Positions 52,351 to 61,091 are shown, counted from the stretch's first letter. The stretch: 64,000 bases of DNA from an uncultured Pelagibacteraceae bacterium (GCA_902606115.1 CACLFM010000002.1:39046-103045), one strand, 5' to 3'. The notes: generated by a model not told the origin, from the letters alone. Numbers and translations: made by a program.

Positions 52351-53310
52351 ATGAAACCAAAAAATTGTCTAATTTTTGGCGCGAGTGGTCAAATTGGTCG
52401 AAACTTGATAAGGGGTCTCACTAAGAAAAATCTAAAAGTTACTGCTGTTACAAGAAATTTTCATCAAAAAGGCTATGTATTAAAAACACAAGGAAATCCA
52501 GGATATTTAGATATTATAGAAACAAGCATTTTTAATCTCGAAAAAATCGAAGAGTTAATAAAGAAAGCAGATGTATGCATAAACTTAGTTGGTATTTTGT
52601 TTGAGAAAGGTCCAAACAACTTTAATAATATACATGAAAAATTTCCAAGCATCATAGCTGAACTTTGTCAAAAATACAGAATAAGTAAATTTATTCACCT
52701 CTCCGCGTTAGGTATTGAAAATGCAGTAAATTCAAAATATGCATCGAGCAAATTAAGAGGTGAAATTGCAGTTCGAAAAAAATTTAAAGACGCAATTATT
52801 TTAAAACCATCTATCGTTTATTCTGTTGATGATAATTTTACAACCATGCTAATGAGTTTACTTAACTTGTCACCAATTTTCCCCTTATATTATGGGGGTA
52901 AAACCAAATTTATGCCTTTACATTGTATCGATTTATGTAATTTAATTTTAGATTTAATTGAAAATAATATCAACGATGCCAATAATAAAACAATAGAGGT
53001 GGTTGGACCTGAAGAATTAACTTTTAAACAAATTATTGAAAAATTGCTCAAATTAATTGAAAAAAAAAGATTATTTGTACCAGTACCAATATTTATTGCA
53101 AATGTGATGGCAACTTTTTTTCAAATTTTACCTAAACCACTGATCACGAAAGATCAAATAAAATTACTTTATTATCATAATGTCCCTTCAGGAAAATACA
53201 AAACCAACTTTGATATTGGTAAAAACTTTGAGCTTAATTTTGAGATCGAGGTAGAAAAATATTGTTATACTTGGAAAGAGACTGGAGAATATGCAAAAAA
53301 AAAATATTGA
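52351..53310 (+). CDS. NDUFA9-like NAD(P)-binding protein (complex I associated family)
   Basis: 319 residues of the extended/atypical SDR fold: IFGASGQIGRNLIRGL (Rossmann Gly motif) and ADVCINLVGIL. HLSALGIENAVNSKYASSK contains the degenerate active-site region typical of the NDUFA9 group found in alphaproteobacteria and mitochondria. A role in complex I assembly is plausible from mitochondria, not shown for bacteria. Divergent from rnd with a 26-base gap. Confidence 0.82.
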   Translation: MKPKNCLIFGASGQIGRNLIRGLTKKNLKVTAVTRNFHQKGYVLKTQGNPGYLDIIETSIFNLEKIEELIKKADVCINLVGILFEKGPNNFNNIHEKFPSIIAELCQKYRISKFIHLSALGIENAVNSKYASSKLRGEIAVRKKFKDAIILKPSIVYSVDDNFTTMLMSLLNLSPIFPLYYGGKTKFMPLHCIDLCNLILDLIENNINDANNKTIEVVGPEELTFKQIIEKLLKLIEKKRLFVPVPIFIANVMATFFQILPKPLITKDQIKLLYYHNVPSGKYKTNFDIGKNFELNFEIEVEKYCYTWKETGEYAKKKY

Positions 53311-53317
53311 ATAAAAA

Positions 53318-53464
53318 ATGATTGTTTGGATTGTTTACATTATTGTATTTTTTATTTTATTCTTTGTTTTGTATTTGGGTATTCTTGGGGTTAAAAGAGG
53401 TTTAGAGGCAAAAAATATTAATAAAACAATTAAAAATAAATATGATGCAAAATCTCCAAAATAA
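53318..53464 (+). CDS. Small membrane protein (48 residues), likely 5' part of a frameshifted SHOCT protein
   Basis: Read by hand: begins MIVWIVYIIVFFILF (single membrane helix, about 3-25) and ends DAKSPK. It starts 8 bases after the NDUFA9-like gene. The stop falls right after an AAAA run, and the following frame encodes a SHOCT-like domain. One more A in that run would fuse the two into an 81-residue membrane-anchored SHOCT protein. Confidence 0.55.
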   Translation: MIVWIVYIIVFFILFFVLYLGILGVKRGLEAKNINKTIKNKYDAKSPK

Positions 53465-53562
53465 GTATCAAAGAACTAAAAAAATTAAAAAATGTTTATA
53501 ATGACGGCGTAATCGATAAAAAAGAGTTTAGTTTTTCAAAAAAAATCATTAAGCCGACTTAA
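53461..53562 (+). pseudogene. SHOCT-like C-terminal segment, out of frame
   Basis: About 33 codons in the frame one base behind the 48-residue ORF, without a start codon. The peptide KELKKLKNVYNDGVIDKKEF matches the SHOCT pattern (helix, Asp-Gly-Val-Ile turn, Glu-Phe). SHOCT domains usually end small membrane proteins, so this is the lost tail of the preceding gene, or is reached by ribosomal slippage at A-AAA. It overlaps the gcrA end by 14 bases. Confidence 0.5.
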
Positions 53563-54040
53563 TTTTTTTTTGAATAAATTTTGGCACCTCACTGTCTTTA
53601 TCAACAATTTCTTCCTTTTTATTTTTTGGTTGAAAAGCGTACAACATGTGAAGCTTACAATAAGAAAAATCTTTTAATGAAGTCCTTCCACAAAAATAAA
53701 AATTTTCTTCGTTAGGGTGTCCTATAGGCCATTTGCATGAATTTTCATCAAGCTCCTCAAGTTGTTTTGGATTTTCTGGCTCAAAATCTTTTTCAATAAC
53801 CAAAGATTTAAATTTTCCTCTTCGTGCTCTTTTGTTTAATTGCAAATTTTTTGTTTTATCTTTTGATTGGTTGGACTGCCCTTTTTTTGTAATTATTTTT
53901 CCTGACAAACTTAGTCTGTGTGCTTTACCAATAACAGCGTTTCTGGTGACTCCACCTAATATTTCAGCAATCTGGCTTGCAGTACTACCTTTACCCCAAA
54001 GTTCTTTTAATCTACTAACTTTTTCATCTGTCCAGCTCAT
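53549..54040 (-). CDS. gcrA: Cell-cycle regulator GcrA
   Basis: 163 residues. The N-terminal DNA-binding domain is diagnostic (MSWTDEKVSRLKELW, GSTASQIAEILGGVTRNAVIGKAHRL). A basic linker leads to the C-terminal RNA-polymerase-binding part with CKWPIGHPNEENFYFCG. In Caulobacter it binds sigma70 and activates genes with CcrM-methylated GANTC sites. No ccrM gene lies in this window. The 122 bases upstream to 54163 hold only AT-rich promoter-like DNA. Confidence 0.95.
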   Translation of the reverse strand: MSWTDEKVSRLKELWGKGSTASQIAEILGGVTRNAVIGKAHRLSLSGKIITKKGQSNQSKDKTKNLQLNKRARRGKFKSLVIEKDFEPENPKQLEELDENSCKWPIGHPNEENFYFCGRTSLKDFSYCKLHMLYAFQPKNKKEEIVDKDSEVPKFIQKKIKSA

Positions 54041-54162
54041 AAACTACATTTTGTTATTTAAAATTAATTAAATACTATATATAGCTAAGGTAAATATAAT
54101 TTTTTAACAAGCATATTATTTTATTTTCTCAGAATTTTTTTAAATTATTAACAATTATATTT

Positions 54163-54975
54163 ATGGTTGAATTAAATAATAAATACAAAATCGGAAAAAG
54201 AAGATTTGGTCTAATAAATTGGATAGGTTTTTATACTTTATACAAAAAAGAGACTTTAAGATTTTTAATTGTATTCGGTCAAACAATTTTAGGGCCCATG
54301 TTAACAGGAATTCTATTTTTAATTGTAATTTCGATTGCATGGGGAACAGAAAGGGGAGATGTATTAGGTCTGCCGTTTATTGAATTTCTAGCTCCAGGAC
54401 TTATATCAATGCAAGTAATTCAACAATCATTTTCACATTCTTCTTCTTCAATATTAATGGGTAAAGTAATGGGGAATATTGTAGATTTAATAGGTAGTCC
54501 TCTATCTGCATCAGAGGTTACTCTAGCTATAATTTTTGCCTCAGTTACCAGATCATTTATAATTTGCATATTTTCGATAATTTGCTTTAACTTATTAGTA
54601 GATATTAATGTATCCAATTATTATTATTTTTTTAGTTACTTAATACTTTCTTCTTTTTTAATGGGCTCACTTGGTTTCATAGCTGGTATATGGGCGGAAA
54701 AATTTGATAATATGGCAACAGTAACTAATTTTATTATAGTACCATTATCATTTTTATCTGGGACATTTTATTCTATAGATAGATTGCCAGACACATTAAA
54801 GGAAATAAGCATTTATAATCCCTTTTTTCATATGATAGATGGTTTAAGATTCTCAATGATTGGGGTAAGTGATGGGTCTACAATATTTGGGCTAGTATAT
54901 TTGTTATCTTTAAGTTTAGTATTATGGTGTAGTGCATATTATTTATATAAAAAAGGGTATAAAATAAAGTCATGA
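54163..54975 (+). CDS. ABC-2 type transporter permease (YadH-like)
   Basis: 270 residues with six membrane helices. The ABC-2 signature region is clear: LAPGLISMQVIQQSFSHSS, GFIAGIWAEKFDNMATVTNFIIVPLSFLSG and FYSIDRLP. It forms the channel of an exporter but has no ATPase beside it; the ATPase fragment at 1-445 is a candidate partner. It overlaps argD by 4 bases, a chance operon with arginine genes. Confidence 0.9.
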   Translation: MVELNNKYKIGKRRFGLINWIGFYTLYKKETLRFLIVFGQTILGPMLTGILFLIVISIAWGTERGDVLGLPFIEFLAPGLISMQVIQQSFSHSSSSILMGKVMGNIVDLIGSPLSASEVTLAIIFASVTRSFIICIFSIICFNLLVDINVSNYYYFFSYLILSSFLMGSLGFIAGIWAEKFDNMATVTNFIIVPLSFLSGTFYSIDRLPDTLKEISIYNPFFHMIDGLRFSMIGVSDGSTIFGLVYLLSLSLVLWCSAYYLYKKGYKIKS

Positions 54976-56138
54976 GCTATCTAGCAAATAATTATAACAG
55001 AAAAAAAATTTCATTTAAATTTGGAAGGGGTAGCTATTTATTTTCAGACGATAAAAAAAAATATCTTGATTTCGTCCAAGGAATAGCTGTTAACTCCTTA
55101 GGTCATTCACATCCTAAGCTTGTTCAAACTATTAAAATTCAGTCACAAAAGCTTTGGCATGTTTCTAATGCTTTTCAAATTCCAGAGGGAGAAAAACTTG
55201 CTCAAAAGTTATGTAACAATACCTTTGCTGATTATGTAATATTTCAAAATAGTGGTGCTGAAGCTACCGAGGCAGCCGTCAAAGTTGCCAGAAGATATTT
55301 TTACTCTATTGGGAAACCAAATAAAAATAGAATTCTGTGTATTAAGAATTCATTTCATGGAAGAACACTAGCTGCAATTTTTGCGAGTGGATCAAAAAAA
55401 ATGACAGAGGGATTTGGTCCTAAAATAGCAGGATTTGATCATTTTAAATTTGGAAATCATAGTTCTTTAAAAAAAAAGATTAATAAAAACACTGCTGCTA
55501 TTATGGTTGAGACCATTATGGGAGAGGGAGGAATTAAAGTAATACCTAATTGGTGTTTAAAAGAATTAAGAAAGCTGTGCAATAAAAAGAAAATATTGTT
55601 AATTCTTGATGAAGTTCAATGTGGGGTAGCAAGATCTGGCGATTTTTTTGCTTTTGAAAAATCTAAAGTAAAACCAGATATTGTTCCTATTGCAAAGGGT
55701 ATTGGTGGGGGTTTTCCAATAGGGGCAGTTTTGATGAATAAAAAAGTTGCCACAGGAATGACACCAGGTTCCCATGGTTCTACTTTTGGAGGAAATCCTT
55801 TGGCCATGTCTGTGGGTAATACTGTAATGGATATCGTTACAAAAAAAATTTTCCTAAAAAATGTAAAAACTTCATCTAAATACTTTTTCGAAAACCTAAA
55901 CAAAATAAAAGTTAAATATCCAAGAATTATAAAAGAAATAAGAGGAAAAGGTTTATTAATTGGTATTCAGCTATACAAAGATCCAACAAGATTCATAAAA
56001 AAACTTATGGATAACAAATTGTTAACTATACGTGCTGCTGAAAATGTAATCAGAATTTTACCTCCATTAAATGTTAAAAAAAAAGAAATAGATTTTGCAT
56101 TAAAAATTATTCGTAAAGTTTGCGAGGACTTAAGATAA
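54972..56138 (+). CDS. argD: Acetylornithine aminotransferase
   Basis: 388 residues, class III PLP aminotransferase. Seen: FQNSGAEATEAAVKVAR, FHGRTLAA, LDEVQCGVARSG (Asp binding the PLP nitrogen) and the PLP lysine in PIAKGIGGGFPIGA. TFGGNPLA is also conserved. It makes acetylornithine and can serve in DAP synthesis (succinyl-DAP aminotransferase), which would link to dapD/dapE here. Followed by argF after one base. Confidence 0.96.
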   Translation: MSYLANNYNRKKISFKFGRGSYLFSDDKKKYLDFVQGIAVNSLGHSHPKLVQTIKIQSQKLWHVSNAFQIPEGEKLAQKLCNNTFADYVIFQNSGAEATEAAVKVARRYFYSIGKPNKNRILCIKNSFHGRTLAAIFASGSKKMTEGFGPKIAGFDHFKFGNHSSLKKKINKNTAAIMVETIMGEGGIKVIPNWCLKELRKLCNKKKILLILDEVQCGVARSGDFFAFEKSKVKPDIVPIAKGIGGGFPIGAVLMNKKVATGMTPGSHGSTFGGNPLAMSVGNTVMDIVTKKIFLKNVKTSSKYFFENLNKIKVKYPRIIKEIRGKGLLIGIQLYKDPTRFIKKLMDNKLLTIRAAENVIRILPPLNVKKKEIDFALKIIRKVCEDLR

Positions 56139-56139
56139 A

Positions 56140-57069
56140 ATGAATCATTTTATTAATCTAAAAGATATTCAAGCCAAACACTTAAGAAAGATTATTCAGG
56201 ACGCTAAAAAAAGAAAAAAGTTAAGAAAAAAATTGAATATATTAGAATTTGATAGAGGAGCCCCTTTAAAGGGTAAATTGTTAATACAGATGTTTGAAAA
56301 ATCTAGTCTAAGAACTCGTTTAAGCTTTTATCTTGCCATTAAACAATTAGGAGGCGGAACTATAACACTTAGATCAAATGAACTTCATTTGGGACAAGGA
56401 GGAGAAAGTATAGCTGATACAGCAAAAATTTTATCTACTTACGGAGACGGATTTATGTTGAGAACAGACAATGATAAAAAGATAGAAAATTTTAGAAAAT
56501 ACCTATCAATTCCAGTTATAAACGGTTTAAGCCCGTCATCTCATCCAACACAGGTGCTTTCGGATATTTTTACTGTTGAGGAAATTAAGAAAAAACCAAT
56601 ATCAAAATTAAACATATGTTGGATAGGGGATTCAAACAATGTGCTAAACAGTTTAATTGCGGCATCAGTAAAACTTTCTTTTAAACTGTCAATAGGATGT
56701 CCAAAAAAATTTCAACCAAATAAGGATATCTTAAATTGGGTTAAAAAAAATAAAAAAAATATTTATATTTACAATGATCGAAAAAAGGCAGCTCATAATG
56801 CAGATGTGATATTTTCTGATAAAGTTATATCACTCAATGACAAATCAAATATTAAAAATAAAATAAAAGCATTTAAATACTTTAAGATTGATAAAAAATT
56901 ATTTAGTAATGCAAAAAAAAATTGTATTTTTCTGCACTGTTTACCACGTGGTAACGAGGTTACAGATGATGTTTTTTTAGGAAAAAAATCACATGTGTGG
57001 CAACAAGCATCAAACAGAGTACATGTTCAAAAAAGTATATTGCTTTATTGTTTTGGAAAGTTAAGGTAG
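56140..57069 (+). CDS. argF: Ornithine carbamoyltransferase
   Basis: 309 residues. The carbamoyl-phosphate loop is FEKSSLRTRLSF, HLGQGGESIADTAKIL follows, then HPTQVLSDIFT, and the ornithine loop HCLPRGNEV. It forms citrulline. Its end overlaps the convergent cytochrome gene by 9 bases. Confidence 0.97.
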   Translation: MNHFINLKDIQAKHLRKIIQDAKKRKKLRKKLNILEFDRGAPLKGKLLIQMFEKSSLRTRLSFYLAIKQLGGGTITLRSNELHLGQGGESIADTAKILSTYGDGFMLRTDNDKKIENFRKYLSIPVINGLSPSSHPTQVLSDIFTVEEIKKKPISKLNICWIGDSNNVLNSLIAASVKLSFKLSIGCPKKFQPNKDILNWVKKNKKNIYIYNDRKKAAHNADVIFSDKVISLNDKSNIKNKIKAFKYFKIDKKLFSNAKKNCIFLHCLPRGNEVTDDVFLGKKSHVWQQASNRVHVQKSILLYCFGKLR

Positions 57070-57606
57070 CGGAATAGGACTATCTGAATATTTGTTAAGA
57101 TACAAAATAACAGATGCCCTATCTTTTTCTTTTCTTAATCCTGCGTATGCCATTTTAGTACCTTTTATCCATTTTTGAGGTTTTATTAAAAAACCATTCA
57201 ATTCCTCAAAAGACCAGTTTTTTTTATAATCAACTAACGCTTTTGAATATTTATAATCGGTTACTGCTGCGATTTTTCTTCCCACTACATTGTATAAAGC
57301 AGGTCCTATTTTATTACCTCCACCAGCTTCAATAGAGTGGCAAGCAGAACATTTTTTAAAAATTTTTTCTCCATGGTTCATGTCTCCTAGAGCCATAAGG
57401 GCTGAAATATCGACTACCTTTTCAACTTCCATAGTTTTACTTTCGGTTATCTGGTTAGTCGTATCATCAGGTATTTCAACTTTGTAGGCAGAATTTTCTA
57501 ATTTGTTAACTTTAAAAATGATATTAGATATCTTGCTTATTCCTATTATTAATAGTGCTACAAGAAGTATAGAGGCTATTATCTTATTTATCTCAAAAGA
57601 ATCCAT
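57061..57606 (-). CDS. Membrane-anchored class I cytochrome c (CycM/c552-like)
   Basis: 181 residues. An N-terminal membrane anchor (about 9-28), a linker, then a cytochrome c domain: heme motif CSACHS with the axial His, GPALYNVVGRK, and the Met ligand in KGTKMAYAGL. It carries electrons from complex III to terminal oxidase. The cycM-like gene next to kdsB-pheA is an alphaproteobacterial arrangement. Confidence 0.95.
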   Translation of the reverse strand: MDSFEINKIIASILLVALLIIGISKISNIIFKVNKLENSAYKVEIPDDTTNQITESKTMEVEKVVDISALMALGDMNHGEKIFKKCSACHSIEAGGGNKIGPALYNVVGRKIAAVTDYKYSKALVDYKKNWSFEELNGFLIKPQKWIKGTKMAYAGLRKEKDRASVILYLNKYSDSPIPLP

Positions 57607-57665
57607 TATAATATATAATGGACGTATAACATGTTAATTGAAAAAAAAACTATCAAAAAAAAGTT

Positions 57666-57682
57666 TGCGTCTCATAGACGCA
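57666..57682 (+). promoter_or_regulatory. Perfect hairpin in the kdsB leader
   Basis: TGCGTCT pairs with AGACGCA around a 3-base loop, 15 bases before the kdsB ATG and 60 bases from the divergent cytochrome start. It is GC-rich for this genome. It could block or expose the start region or act as a small terminator; it has no T-run. Confidence 0.4.
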
Positions 57683-57697
57683 CAAAATTTTGAAATT

Positions 57698-58438
57698 ATG
57701 TCTAAAACTATCATAATAATACCGTCAAGATTGAGCGCTACACGTTTGCCTAAAAAGCCATTGCTTAAAATAAACAATTTTTCAATAATTCAGCATGTTT
57801 ATAAAAGAGCAAAAGAGTCTGCTGTAGGTAAGGTTTATGTGGCTACCGGAGATAAAGAAATTGCTGAGGATATTAAAAAAATAAATGGTGAATACATACT
57901 AACAAAAAAAAAACACAAAACAGGCACAGATAGAATTTATGAGGCATATACAAAAATAAAAAAAAAAGTTGATTGTAAATATATAATTAATCTTCAAGGA
58001 GATGAGCCATTTATTGATCCTAAAGATATAATTAATCTTAATAAAAGCACTTTAAAAAAAAAATCAGATATTTGCACAATTGCCACTAAAATTAACAAAG
58101 ATCAATTTTTAGATGAAAGTATTGTCAAAGTAATTACAGAGGACAACATAATAAAAAAAAAAATATCTAAAACAAAAACTTTTTTAAGAAATTGCAAAAA
58201 TACTAAAAAAAAAAATGTTTTTGGCCACATAGGAATATATCAATATAAAACATCGATTTTAAAACAATTTGTTAATTTAAGACAATCGAACAAAGAGGTA
58301 AAGTACCGACTAGAACAGTTAAGAGCTATTGATAATGGGATTAGTATTGATGTGATTTATACTAAGAATAAGTCTTTAGGTATTGATACAGTTCAGGATT
58401 ATGTGGAAATAAAAAAAATTATGGAATATAAAATTTAA
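57698..58438 (+). CDS. kdsB: 3-deoxy-manno-octulosonate cytidylyltransferase
   Basis: 246 residues from the ATG at 57698, the family length; the upstream frame (57638) would pass through a hairpin and add 20 unrelated residues. N-terminal IIPSRLSATRLPKKPL is the nucleotide-binding signature; NLQGDEPFIDP and EQLRAIDNG are typical. It activates Kdo with CTP for lipid A core. Followed by pheA after 5 bases. Confidence 0.97.
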   Translation: MSKTIIIIPSRLSATRLPKKPLLKINNFSIIQHVYKRAKESAVGKVYVATGDKEIAEDIKKINGEYILTKKKHKTGTDRIYEAYTKIKKKVDCKYIINLQGDEPFIDPKDIINLNKSTLKKKSDICTIATKINKDQFLDESIVKVITEDNIIKKKISKTKTFLRNCKNTKKKNVFGHIGIYQYKTSILKQFVNLRQSNKEVKYRLEQLRAIDNGISIDVIYTKNKSLGIDTVQDYVEIKKIMEYKI

Positions 58439-58443
58439 AAGTT

Positions 58444-59274
58444 ATGAAAATTGTTTATCAAGGATCACCTGGCGCCTATTCACACCTAGCTGCTGAAAAA
58501 ATTTACCCTAAAAGTGAATTTATATCCTGCAATACGTTTGAAGATTGTTTCAAAAATTGCCACGAAAACGAGGACTATAAAACAATTATTCCAGTTGAAA
58601 ATTCGATTGCTGGAAGAGTTGCTGATATTCAATATTTAATTAATAAATATAAATTACAAATATATGCAGAACATTTTCAAGAAATAAAACATAATTTAAT
58701 GATACTAAAAGATAATGAAATGAAAAATGTTAAAGCAGTGAGATCTCATTCCCAGGCAATCTCACAATGTCAAAAATTAATAAATTCAAATAAATTTGAA
58801 TCTATCATTGCAGCAGATACTGCTGGCAGCGCAAAATACATAAGCGAAAGAAAAATAATAAGTGAGGCGGCCATAGCCTCTGAGCTAGCTGCTAAGATTT
58901 ATAATCTAAAAATTATAAAAAAAAATATTGAGGATAATAGTAGCAACGTAACAAGATTTTTAATTATGGGAAAAAAAAAATTACACCCAGAATTTAAAAA
59001 TAAAAATTATATTACAAGTTGTATTTTTAAAGTAAAAAATAAACCAGCAGCTCTTTATAAATGTTTAGGTGGTTTTGCCACAAATAATGTAAATTTGAGT
59101 AAGTTAGAGAGTTTTTCAGATCAAAATAGTTTTGAGCAGTATTTATTTATTTGCGATATGTATGGTCATATAGAGGATCCAAAAATTCAAAAATCTTTAG
59201 AAGAGCTAGGTTTCCACACAGTCAATCTGGATATACTTGGTGTTTATGAAGCAAGTGATTACAGAAATATCTAA
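58444..59274 (+). CDS. pheA: Prephenate dehydratase
   Basis: 276 residues: periplasmic-binding-like catalytic domain (YQGSPGAYSHLAA, PVENSIAGRV, SNVTRF with the catalytic Thr) and a C-terminal ACT domain (KPAALYKCLGGFA). The ACT motif ESRP that binds phenylalanine reads ESFS, so feedback inhibition may differ. There is no chorismate mutase domain. The SRP RNA follows after about 50 bases. Confidence 0.95.
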   Translation: MKIVYQGSPGAYSHLAAEKIYPKSEFISCNTFEDCFKNCHENEDYKTIIPVENSIAGRVADIQYLINKYKLQIYAEHFQEIKHNLMILKDNEMKNVKAVRSHSQAISQCQKLINSNKFESIIAADTAGSAKYISERKIISEAAIASELAAKIYNLKIIKKNIEDNSSNVTRFLIMGKKKLHPEFKNKNYITSCIFKVKNKPAALYKCLGGFATNNVNLSKLESFSDQNSFEQYLFICDMYGHIEDPKIQKSLEELGFHTVNLDILGVYEASDYRNI

Positions 59275-59290
59275 TATTTCAAAACTTTTG

Positions 59291-59320
59291 TTGTGGACTA
59301 GAAAATATAACTGCTATAAT
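59291..59320 (+). promoter_or_regulatory. Promoter of the SRP RNA gene
   Basis: A -35 TTGTGG (59291-59296) and a consensus -10 TATAAT (59315-59320) with an 18-base spacer. The -10 ends 5 bases before the first base of the SRP RNA (59326), a textbook strong promoter. Confidence 0.7.
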
Positions 59321-59325
59321 AATTT

Positions 59326-59413
59326 GGGGCCAATCAGGTGGTATTACCATAAACTCCCCCAGGCTTGAAAAAGAGCAAGGGTAATGAGTATTCTCCAGGT
59401 TGGTTGGTCCCTT
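59326..59413 (+). ncRNA. ffs: Signal recognition particle RNA (4.5S-type, bacterial small form)
   Basis: About 88 bases. The ends pair (GGGGCCAA 59326-59333 with TTGGTCCC 59404-59411). The Ffh-binding apex is recognisable: CAGG (59360-59363), stem CTT/AAG closed by a GAAA tetraloop, then AGCA (59374-59377); lower stems ACTC/GAGT and CCC/GGG flank an internal loop. Position upstream of dnaX-ybaB-recR is the conserved one. It guides membrane proteins to the translocon with Ffh. The dnaX ATG follows after about 4-6 bases. Confidence 0.88.
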
Positions 59414-59417
59414 TGAA

Positions 59418-61091
59418 ATGAGCACTAATAAAACAGTATTAGCAATAAAATACAGACCTCAAGTTTTTAATGAGCTAGTTGGTCAAAATATAATTGTAGA
59501 AACAATACAAAAATCTATTTCATTAAACAAAATTCCAAATGCATTTTTATTCACCGGTATTAGAGGTGTTGGAAAAACTACAATTGCTAGAATTTTAGCC
59601 AAAGCACTCAATTGTTCAGAACCAAAAAAAAATGATTGCTTAAATAACATTTGCAGCAATTGTTCTCAAATCAGTGAGTCGAGGCATATAGATGTTCTTG
59701 AAATGGATGCAGCAAGTAAGACAGGTGTAGATGATGTTAGAGACCTTATTGAATTTTCAAGATATGGACCAACGTCTTCTAAGTACAAAATATTCATAAT
59801 TGACGAAGTTCATATGCTCAGCAAACAAGCATTCAACGCTTTATTGAAAACTCTAGAAGAACCACCGGAGTATTTAAAATTTATTTTTGCAACTACCGAG
59901 GTTAACAAAATACCTGTAACAGTACTTTCCAGATGTCAAAGATTTGACTTAATGAGAATCAGTTTTGATGAGTTACTAACATTCTTAAAAAAAGTAACTT
60001 TGTTAGAAAAAAAAGAATTAAATGAAGATGTATTAAAACTCGTAGTTAAAATGTCAGAAGGTTCTGTAAGAGACTCTTTGTCTTTACTTGATAGGGTATT
60101 TTTAAGTGATAATGATGATGGCAAAAAACTTGACTTAAAGTCAGCACAGGAAATTTTTGGTTACTTTGGCAGAGGTTACCTCTTAGACCTTATTTTTGAA
60201 ATATTTAAAGGCAATGAGAAAAAAGTTTTAGAACTATATAAAAATATCTACAATCAAGGAGTAGAGCCAAAATTATTTATCAATAATTTTCTTGAAATAA
60301 TTTATTATTTAAAAAACCACCAAAATATAAATAGTTTAAGTTCATCTTTAGATTTCACAGATTCAGATCTTGAAAAAATAAAGAATTTATCAAATAGTGT
60401 TGATAATAGATCATTACTTTTATTTTGGGAATATTCCGTCAACATATTGAGTGAAATCAATTTAGTTTCTAACCAACATCTGGCTGTGGAAATGTTTTTA
60501 ATTAGATTGATGCATCTAAAAAAAGAAGTTTCGGGCAAATCAGATAATTTAAGAGTATCAAATGATGAGAATAAAAATAAAGATCAAATAGATGAAAATT
60601 ATGTAAAGAATTTACATGAAGACAAAAACAACAACAAAACAATTAATCAAATTAAATTTTCTTCTCAAGAACAGGAAAAAATTTCAATAGATGATAAAAA
60701 AATCTCAAATAAAACAGAAATAAATTCTTTTTCTAATCTAATATCAGTTTGTGCTTTCAAAAAGGAGATTGGGCTTAAGTATGAACTAGAAAATAATGTA
60801 AATTTAATTAACTTTAAAAATAACAATATAGAAATTTCATTCAATGAAAATCTCGATAAAAATTTCATAAAAAATTTAACGACTAAACTACTAGACTGGA
60901 CAGGAGAAAGATGGATCATAACTTTATCAAAAAAAACTGGATTAAAAACCATTAAAGAAATAGAAGATCAAAATAAAAATCATAAATTAGATGATTTAAA
61001 AAAATCTGAATTATTTAAAGAAGCAATTAATTTATTTCCAGACTTAGAAATTATTAATGTTAAAGATCTAGAGGAAGATAGTAATGACTGA
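59418..61091 (+). CDS. dnaX: DNA polymerase III subunit gamma/tau
   Basis: 557 residues from the ATG at 59418; an earlier TTG at 59400 lies inside the SRP RNA. Walker A GIRGVGKTT (about 48), a zinc knuckle of four Cys (CLNNICSNC), Walker B/DEVHM and sensor motifs follow. The linker (about 380-440) is Lys/Asn/Asp-rich, then a short tau C-terminal domain. It is the clamp-loader core. It overlaps ybaB by 8 bases. Confidence 0.96.
   Translation: MSTNKTVLAIKYRPQVFNELVGQNIIVETIQKSISLNKIPNAFLFTGIRGVGKTTIARILAKALNCSEPKKNDCLNNICSNCSQISESRHIDVLEMDAASKTGVDDVRDLIEFSRYGPTSSKYKIFIIDEVHMLSKQAFNALLKTLEEPPEYLKFIFATTEVNKIPVTVLSRCQRFDLMRISFDELLTFLKKVTLLEKKELNEDVLKLVVKMSEGSVRDSLSLLDRVFLSDNDDGKKLDLKSAQEIFGYFGRGYLLDLIFEIFKGNEKKVLELYKNIYNQGVEPKLFINNFLEIIYYLKNHQNINSLSSSLDFTDSDLEKIKNLSNSVDNRSLLLFWEYSVNILSEINLVSNQHLAVEMFLIRLMHLKKEVSGKSDNLRVSNDENKNKDQIDENYVKNLHEDKNNNKTINQIKFSSQEQEKISIDDKKISNKTEINSFSNLISVCAFKKEIGLKYELENNVNLINFKNNNIEISFNENLDKNFIKNLTTKLLDWTGERWIITLSKKTGLKTIKEIEDQNKNHKLDDLKKSELFKEAINLFPDLEIINVKDLEEDSND

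Noticed and set aside
59400..59417. TTG start for dnaX
   Set aside because: It overlaps the closing helix of the SRP RNA, and the ATG at 59418 gives the conserved N-terminus.
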